DNA of 28,231 nucleotides from JAJFUG01 sp964473155 (GTDB taxonomy: Bacteria; Gemmatimonadota; Glassbacteria; GWA2-58-10): the NCBI GenBank assembly GCA_964473155.1, contig CAYYNT010000061.1, forward strand, positions 1 through 28,231. The letters run 5' to 3'. Positions 23,626 to 28,231 of the stretch are shown here, piece by piece. The translations under genes and the position numbers were made by a program. Below the pieces are notes generated by a model that was not told the origin of the DNA, searched no databases, and worked only from the letters and a program-made list of their open reading frames with translations. The stretch's first letter is position 1; the number at the start of each line of letters is the position of its first letter.

Positions 23626-23654
23626 ATTGTACCCGAGAGGGGCTGTTTTTTCAA
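23626..23654 (-). promoter_or_regulatory. Probable promoter of the lytic transglycosylase gene
   Basis: On the minus strand TTGAAA (5 of 6) is followed after 17 nt by TACAAT (5 of 6), 33 nt before the start codon. This is among the best promoter matches in the window. Confidence 0.55.
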
Positions 23655-23729
23655 GAGCGGACTTACCGGTCCGGTCCTGCGCTATATATCGGCTTTAAAT
23701 TCCTGTAGCTTGAAAAGTCATTTATAGGC

Positions 23730-24473
23730 TTATTTTGATGAAGCCTGAAACTTTTCCCGGCTGAGTTTTAGCGCCTCCTGGGCCGCCGTGAAACCGAAAT
23801 TCAGTTCCAGGGCTTTCTCGAAATACTTGGCCGCATCGGCGTATCGGCCCAGCGCATAACTTGCATCCCCAAGCATGTACCAGCCCATCAGACGATCAGG
23901 CTGGAGGGCGGTCACATGGGAATATGACAGGATGGCTTCCTCGTATTTTTTTTCGCGGGTCAGGATATTGCCCCGGTTGTACCATGCATCCGCATGCTTC
24001 GGGTCCAGTTTGACGGCGGCGTCAAATTCAGCCAGGGCGGAGCCGTAATTCTCGGCTGCCCCGAACGCCAGGCCAAGCTGGTAATGCGAGTCGGCGCGGG
24101 TTGTGTCAAGCTCGATGGCCCGCCGGAACGAACGGATGGCCGCAGCGAATTCTTTCCGGTTGGACTGGAGCTGCCCCAGCCGGAAATAGGCCTCTTCCTG
24201 CTCAGGATGTATTTTCAGCAGCCTGTTGTAGGTTTTCAGCGCGTCATCGTACTGTTGGGCCTGTATCTGGCAGAAACCCAGCCCCAGTGCTGCCTCCACC
24301 GAGGTTGAATCCAGTTCCAGCGCCCACCTGTAACTGTCGATCGCATTTTCAAACTGCCCGACTTTCCGGAAACTGTTGCCATCGCCCAGGGCTCTTTCCA
24401 GCGGGTCTTTCTGGCAGGAGGCCGCCAGCAAAGCCAGAATGAGCGCGGCCAGGGATATAATGATCTTTTTCAA
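23730..24473 (-). CDS. TPR lipoprotein
   Basis: A lipid-anchored protein of 247 residues. MKKIIISLAALILALLAASC is a lipoprotein signal with the modified Cys at 20. About six tetratricopeptide repeats follow from residue 34 to 237 (for example NAIDSYRWALELDSTSVEAA and EEAYFRLGQLQSNRKEFAAA), covering nearly the whole mature protein. TPRs are protein-binding scaffolds; the partner is unknown. The start codon is TTG 24473, supported by GAAGGA upstream and the signal peptide that follows. It begins 45 nt after the stop of the DUF1611 gene on the same strand, so both may share a transcript. Its role could be in envelope assembly, like BamD- or PilF-type lipoproteins, but there is no specific sign of either. 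Confidence 0.88.
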   Translation of the reverse strand: MKKIIISLAALILALLAASCQKDPLERALGDGNSFRKVGQFENAIDSYRWALELDSTSVEAALGLGFCQIQAQQYDDALKTYNRLLKIHPEQEEAYFRLGQLQSNRKEFAAAIRSFRRAIELDTTRADSHYQLGLAFGAAENYGSALAEFDAAVKLDPKHADAWYNRGNILTREKKYEEAILSYSHVTALQPDRLMGWYMLGDASYALGRYADAAKYFEKALELNFGFTAAQEALKLSREKFQASSK

Positions 24474-24518
24474 GATTTTCCTTCCAGTTCTGCAAACAGA
24501 ACATGTGTTCCGGGCAGT

Positions 24519-25601
24519 TCATGCTCCCGGTTCAGCGTAGAGCGGCTTTTTGGATAGAACTCCGCCGGCCAGAAGGGCATCCAGCAAGGCGTCGGCGCCA
24601 AAGCGCACCGGGTCCGTGGCCGGCAGTCCGGTTTCCGCGCTGGCCGTCTCGACAGCCCGGCGAGCTGCTGTCTCATCCATGCCTCGCGTGTTGATGGCCA
24701 GGGCCAGCACGCGGCAGGGTTTTACAAGACGCATGGCTGTTTCATACAGCGCAATGTGTTCTGCAAGCGGCGGCATGCGCCACTCGACATGCATCACGCG
24801 ATCCTGCGTGGCGCGGTGGCACAGCACCATCGCATCGGGACAGCAGCCGTGCATCAGGGACAGGGTCACTCCGGAGTAGGAGGGCTGGCAGAGCGCGCCC
24901 TGGCCCTCCACGAAGATCAGTTTCACCTCCGGGTCCGCGGCCTCGTCCAGCACCAGTTTTTCAGCCGCTCCGGCTGTGAAATCACTGATCGTGTGGTCGA
25001 TGGCTATCCCGCGCCCGGCAATGGCGATCCCGGTCTGGCCTGTGGCGCAGAATCCAGAGCGGATACCGCGCTGTTCGGCCTCGCGCAGCATCTCGAGCGA
25101 TGCGGTCATCTTTCCGGCATTACAGTCTGTACCCACGGTGAGGACCACTCCCGCTTTCACATTCTGTGCTTTGCAGAAAGCAACCGGCAGTCCCTCCGGG
25201 CTTTTACGCAGATCGGTGATCCGTCCGCCGCAGCGTGAGGCGATGATTGACAGCTCGGGATCATCGGACAGAAGCTCGTGCATCCCGCTGACCACTTCCA
25301 TCCCGTTTTCCAGGGCCATCCTGATCTGACCACGCCATCCGGAGGGCAACACCCCACCGGCGGTGGCCACTCCAATCACCAGGCGCTGCGGCCGGAAGTC
25401 AAGACAGGCGGCCAGTTCCCTGAGGACCGGTACCCCCCGGCCCGTGCCGGTGACATCCCCGCAGTCTCGGCCTGCGTTGGCGCTGTCAATCACCGCGACA
25501 ACCGATTCAGGCGCATAACGCAGAAGACCGTAAGCTGTCTTGCTCATCCCGTCGTCACCCAGGGCATCCTGGGCCAGTATCACGGTTGGTGGAACCCGCA
25601 T
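24519..25601 (-). CDS. DUF1611 family P-loop protein (DgcN-like)
   Basis: The 360-residue cytoplasmic protein has an N-terminal Rossmann-like part (VVAVIDSANAGRDCGDVTG, GVATAGGVLPSGW). A P-loop domain follows with GTDCNAGKMT at 157-166, similar to dethiobiotin synthetase loops, and VEGQGALCQPSYSGVTLSL at 231-249, the family hallmark. DUF1611 proteins include DgcN, reported to act in D-glutamate use; the partner epimerase-like DgcA gene is not in this window, so the reaction here is unproven. I chose ATG 25601: AAAGGAGG lies seven bases before it, while the open frame runs to 25655. A perfect TTGACA about 70 nt upstream lacks a good -10. The TPR lipoprotein gene follows after 45 nt. Confidence 0.85.
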   Translation of the reverse strand: MRVPPTVILAQDALGDDGMSKTAYGLLRYAPESVVAVIDSANAGRDCGDVTGTGRGVPVLRELAACLDFRPQRLVIGVATAGGVLPSGWRGQIRMALENGMEVVSGMHELLSDDPELSIIASRCGGRITDLRKSPEGLPVAFCKAQNVKAGVVLTVGTDCNAGKMTASLEMLREAEQRGIRSGFCATGQTGIAIAGRGIAIDHTISDFTAGAAEKLVLDEAADPEVKLIFVEGQGALCQPSYSGVTLSLMHGCCPDAMVLCHRATQDRVMHVEWRMPPLAEHIALYETAMRLVKPCRVLALAINTRGMDETAARRAVETASAETGLPATDPVRFGADALLDALLAGGVLSKKPLYAEPGA

Positions 25602-25898
25602 TTTTATCCTCCTTTGGTTGATAACGGGACAAAATAACACCGGAAGCTCTGTCAAACAACCGTAAAGCCGCGCACCGGGCGATTTTGATTGATTTTTATT
25701 CCGGCGCTTGATATATTAGTTTAATTCGTTTGTTCAAAATGCTTTACCGCTAATGGTGATATTTACTGCGGCGGCGGCTTTCAGTGTCGCCTCGGAAATG
25801 TTGGCTGGACGTTGCGCAGAGAATAAATGAGAAGATAGATTATTCCGGAGCTCGAATCCGGATTTCTACTGGTCGACAGTTATAGAATCGGAGGCACT

Positions 25899-26651
25899 AT
25901 GTCGGGCCATTCCAAGTGGGCGACAATCAAACGCAAGAAAGGCGCGCTGGATGAGAAGCGGGGACGCATTTTCACCCGCCTGATCAAGGAAATATCGGTG
26001 GCGGCGCGCATGGGTGGCGGTGATCTCGAGTCCAATCCCCGTCTGCGCACGGCCGTGGATACGGCCAAGGCCAACAACATGCCCAAGGATAACATCGACC
26101 GGGCGATCAAGAAAGGCACGGGCGAGCTTCCCGGCGTAAGCTACGAGGAGGCGGTTTACGAGGGTTACGGACCGGCCGGGATCGCACTTTATATCGAGGT
26201 GCTGACCGACAACAAGAATCGCACGGTGAGCGAAATACGGCATCTTCTGTCCCGTCACGGCGGCAACATGGGCGAGAATGGCTGCGTTTCCTGGATGTTC
26301 AGCCAGAAAGGCCAGATTTATGTCGACGCCGAAAAGCATGATGAGGACACCGTGCTGCTCGAGGCCAGCGATCTGGGCGCGGAGGACATGTGGAGCGAGG
26401 AAGGCCTGCACGTGATCAGCGTTCCGGTGGAGCTTCTGCATAAGGTGCGGGAAGGGCTTGCGGCCAAGGGGATCGAGATAAAGGACTCAGAGTTGCTGAT
26501 GGTGCCTTCGAACACGATCAAGCTGGGCGAGAAAGATGCCGAGAAGGCGCTCAAGCTGATGGAAATGATCGAGGAGCACGATGACGTGCAGCGGGTCAGC
26601 TCCAATTTTGACATCGATGAGGATGTACTGCGCAAGATTCAGGATGAGTGA
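25899..26651 (+). CDS. yebC: YebC/PmpR family protein (TACO1 homologue)
   Basis: A cytoplasmic protein of 250 residues, the normal family length. The signature N terminus MSGHSKWATIKRKKG is exact. ARMGGGDLESNPRLRTAVDTA and NNMPKDNIDRAIKKGTGE follow, then YEGYGPAGIALYIEVLTDNK and HGGNMGENGCVSWMF. Bacterial YebC proteins have been described as DNA-binding regulators and more recently as translation factors for proline-rich stretches, like mitochondrial TACO1. GGAGG lies six bases before the ATG. The ruvC gene starts within its last codons. The yebC-ruvC-ruvA order is widespread in bacteria. The 300 nt before it are AT-rich and probably hold the promoter, but no hexamer pair is convincing. Confidence 0.96.
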   Translation: MSGHSKWATIKRKKGALDEKRGRIFTRLIKEISVAARMGGGDLESNPRLRTAVDTAKANNMPKDNIDRAIKKGTGELPGVSYEEAVYEGYGPAGIALYIEVLTDNKNRTVSEIRHLLSRHGGNMGENGCVSWMFSQKGQIYVDAEKHDEDTVLLEASDLGAEDMWSEEGLHVISVPVELLHKVREGLAAKGIEIKDSELLMVPSNTIKLGEKDAEKALKLMEMIEEHDDVQRVSSNFDIDEDVLRKIQDE

Positions 26652-27213
26652 TAGTATGTCCGCCGCTCCGGGCCAGACGATCCTGGGGGTGGACCCGGGA
26701 GGGCAGGTCACCGGCTGCGGCGTGATCCGCCGTGAGGGCAACAGCTCGCGGGTTGTGGCCTGCGGCGTGACACGCGCCGTGGGGGATGAGGACACCGCCG
26801 CCCGCCTGGCTCGGATCTTCCGTTTTGTGAGCGCGCAGATCGAACAGCACCGTCCTGATGTTTTGGTGGTTGAAGACGTGTTTTACGGTAAAAACGTGCA
26901 GAGCCTCAAGTCTATCGGACAGGTGCGCGGCGTGATCATTCTGGCTGGGGCGCTGGCGGGCGTCGCTGTCTGCGAGTACAGCCCGCGCGAGGTCAAGAAG
27001 GCGGTGGTCGGGCGGGGGGATGCCTCCAAGGAGCAGGTTCAGCACATGGTCATGACAGTGCTGGGGCTTGCCGCTCCGCCTGAGCCGCACGATGCGGCGG
27101 ATGCCCTGGCCCTGGCGCTCTGCCACTCGCACCGCGGGACTGCAATTCGAGACGCCGCCGGCCGGAGAGGCGGAATTCCCACCCAGCTCAGGGAATTGAT
27201 GAAAAGAAAATGA
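26644..27213 (+). CDS. ruvC: Holliday junction endonuclease RuvC (EC 3.1.21.10)
   Basis: RuvC resolves Holliday junctions with RuvAB after homologous recombination. The 189-residue protein has its four acidic catalytic residues: D17 in ILGVDPGGQVTGCGVI, E77 in VLVVEDVFYGKN, and D150 and D153 in PHDAADALALAL. The region QSLKSIGQVRGVI that contacts the junction is also intact. The open frame runs into yebC; ATG 26644 is chosen because it overlaps the yebC stop by 8 nt and needs only a short N-terminal extension. ATG 26656 is an equally good option by family alignment. The ruvA gene overlaps its stop by 4 nt (ATGA). Confidence 0.96.
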   Translation: MSDSMSAAPGQTILGVDPGGQVTGCGVIRREGNSSRVVACGVTRAVGDEDTAARLARIFRFVSAQIEQHRPDVLVVEDVFYGKNVQSLKSIGQVRGVIILAGALAGVAVCEYSPREVKKAVVGRGDASKEQVQHMVMTVLGLAAPPEPHDAADALALALCHSHRGTAIRDAAGRRGGIPTQLRELMKRK

Positions 27214-27806
27214 TCGCTCTGATCGAAGGACGGCTGGTCGAAAAAAATGTCGCTTCGGTGGTGATTTCCGCCGGAGGGATCGGTTACGCGGTGTCAGTGC
27301 CGCTCAGCACCTTCGAGAAGCTGCCCGGAGAGGGTGAGACCACCAGCCTGTTGACCTACCTGCATGTCCGCGAGGATTCCCTTCAGTTGTTCGGTTTCCA
27401 CACCCGCCAGGAGCGCGAGGCTTTTGAGCGTCTGCTTTCGGTTACCGGCGTGGGGCCGCGCCTGGCCCTGGCTATCCTGAGCAGCCTGAGCGTCGAGCGC
27501 CTCATCTCGGCGGTCGAGGGCGCGCAGGCCTCCTGGTTCGGCAAGATTCCGGGAGTGGGGAAGAAAACAGCCGAGCGCCTGATTTTCGAGCTGAAAGGCA
27601 AACTGACCGATATCGCGCCCTCGGCAGCGTTCGGCAAGGGACCGGCCCCGGCGGGACGTGAGGCCGAGGAGGCGGCCGCGGCGCTGGTCTCCCTGGGCTA
27701 CTCGAGACCCCAGGCCGAAACCGCTATCGCCAGGGTGCTGGCCGATTCGCCCGGAGTCACAATCGCCACCGCGGACCTGATCCGCAAGTCCCTGGGCCGG
27801 ATGTAG
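27210..27806 (+). CDS. ruvA: Holliday junction DNA helicase subunit RuvA
   Basis: RuvA forms the tetramer that holds Holliday junctions open and loads the RuvB motor. It has 198 residues, the typical length. Domain I begins MIALIEGRLVEK. Domain II has two helix-hairpin-helix motifs, VTGVGPRLALAIL (78-90) and IPGVGKKTAERLIFELKGKL (113-132). A short linker follows, then domain III (about 150-198: AAAALVSLGYSRPQAETAI), which binds RuvB. The start overlaps the ruvC stop by 4 nt (ATGA), a classic coupled arrangement. No ruvB gene follows within the remaining 425 nt, although ruvB often comes next in bacteria. Confidence 0.97.
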   Translation: MIALIEGRLVEKNVASVVISAGGIGYAVSVPLSTFEKLPGEGETTSLLTYLHVREDSLQLFGFHTRQEREAFERLLSVTGVGPRLALAILSSLSVERLISAVEGAQASWFGKIPGVGKKTAERLIFELKGKLTDIAPSAAFGKGPAPAGREAEEAAAALVSLGYSRPQAETAIARVLADSPGVTIATADLIRKSLGRM

Positions 27807-28231
27807 GTTAAAGTGGTGTTGATTTATTGGATCAAATCCCACATGGTCCCAGCACCGTTAGGTTAGGATAATGCAGGGAGGATCGAAAAAGCTTTACGGT
27901 CACGGTGCGCCGTGACCCTACGCCGAAAGTCCCAGGAAAAAACAGACTTTTTCCGGTTCTCCGGCCTCAGGTTTTCAGGTCTCATCTTCAAGCGGCCCGC
28001 TCAGGGCCGTCCGGGGCCGTATGTCCGAGCCACGCCAAAGAAGCGGAGTAAAGGCCACGGGCACACTCAAGCCTGAAAAAGCTTCCGCGGTAAGGCGGGC
28101 AATCAGCGCCAGCGTCGCCCGGTGACAAAGGCAGCGTTCGGATGCCCCAAGCACACTGCAGGTTGAAAAAGAGTCATGGCCTGGGCGAGTTTACGGCCCC
28201 AAAGCGTCTTTTGGTCCTTTTCCACAAGCCG
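27807..28231. other. Downstream region without a confident gene
   Basis: The 425 bases after ruvA hold a palindrome (27898-27917), and then 27961-28231, which I cannot explain. That part has two overlapping minus-strand frames of about 42 and 59 residues (ending at 28103 and 27982), neither with a clear ribosome binding site. It also holds a 21-nt direct repeat with 17 identities, at 28061-28081 and 28151-28171, exactly 90 nt apart (GCACACT...GAAAAAG). I find no RNase P, tmRNA, 6S or SRP signature. It may be a dispersed repeat or an unrecognised RNA, cut by the window edge. Confidence 0.45.
27898..27917. repeat. GGTCACGG hairpin, palindrome family member
   Basis: Arms GGTCACGG and CCGTGACC surround the loop TGCG, followed by CTACG. 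It resembles the palindrome at 3272-3293 with A and T replacing a G:C pair in both arms, a compensatory change that keeps pairing. It lies 92 nt past ruvA and lacks a T-run. Confidence 0.6.

Noticed and set aside
25681..25740. Promoter of yebC
   Set aside because: The stretch is AT-rich with TATATT, but no -35 hexamer at 16-18 nt gives an acceptable match.
27961..28231. RNase P, tmRNA, 6S or SRP RNA
   Set aside because: None of the conserved core sequences I know for these RNAs could be found on either strand.
28103..28231. C-terminal end of a leftward gene entering from the right edge
   Set aside because: The 42-codon frame has no recognisable domain and another frame overlaps it; it cannot be supported without more sequence.

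Overview
This is a roughly 60% GC bacterial chromosomal window with 23 protein-coding genes, no visible tRNA or rRNA gene, no CRISPR array, no transposase and no phage genes. The core genes (trpS, scpA, scpB, an RluB-type pseudouridine synthase, yebC, ruvC, ruvA) are clearly bacterial. The mix of an archaeal-type ThrRS, a giant cyclase/ATPase/TPR protein, many short palindromic intergenic repeats and 'cacggat'-type repeats suggests an uncultured lineage such as a candidate phylum near the FCB group. That placement is an impression, not a result; no marker gene here fixes the phylum.

Layout. 1-1160: a secreted propeller-like protein, transcribed right to left behind a terminator-like hairpin. 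1161-2825: a sodium:solute symporter on the same strand. 2826-3369: a repeat-rich intergenic region with divergent promoter-like sequences. 3370-7556: rightward genes for a site-2 protease, TrpS, ScpA, ScpB and RluB; scpA and scpB overlap and the RluB gene follows at once. 7674-8573: an exported L,D-transpeptidase. 8703-10710: a DUF7000-like gene and a metallo-beta-lactamase/beta-CASP nuclease, both lower in GC than the surroundings. 10971-15710: a 1579-residue protein with the layout of animal soluble adenylyl cyclase (two cyclase-like domains, P-loop ATPase, TPRs). 15711-17174: repeat-rich DNA around a small lipoprotein gene. 17175-19049: archaeal-type thrS, leftward. 19270-22778: heparinase II/III-like protein, PilZ protein, isochorismatase-like hydrolase and a small Cys-rich protein, rightward, closed by a strong terminator. 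22919-25601: leftward genes for a lytic transglycosylase, a TPR lipoprotein and a DUF1611 protein. 25899-27806: yebC-ruvC-ruvA, tightly coupled. 27807-28231: no confident gene; a palindrome and an unexplained segment with an internal direct repeat.

How they fit. Most of the window is housekeeping: translation (TrpS, ThrRS), chromosome condensation (ScpAB), ribosome modification (RluB), recombination (RuvAC) and envelope or peptidoglycan remodelling (L,D-transpeptidase, lytic transglycosylase, site-2 protease). Nucleotide signalling appears twice: the cyclase-like giant and the PilZ protein beside a polysaccharide-lyase-like gene. The strongest leads are the sAC-like protein with a degenerate first cyclase domain, the archaeal-type ThrRS, the paired-hairpin intergenic element present in two copies with conserved spacing, and the unexplained segment at the right edge.
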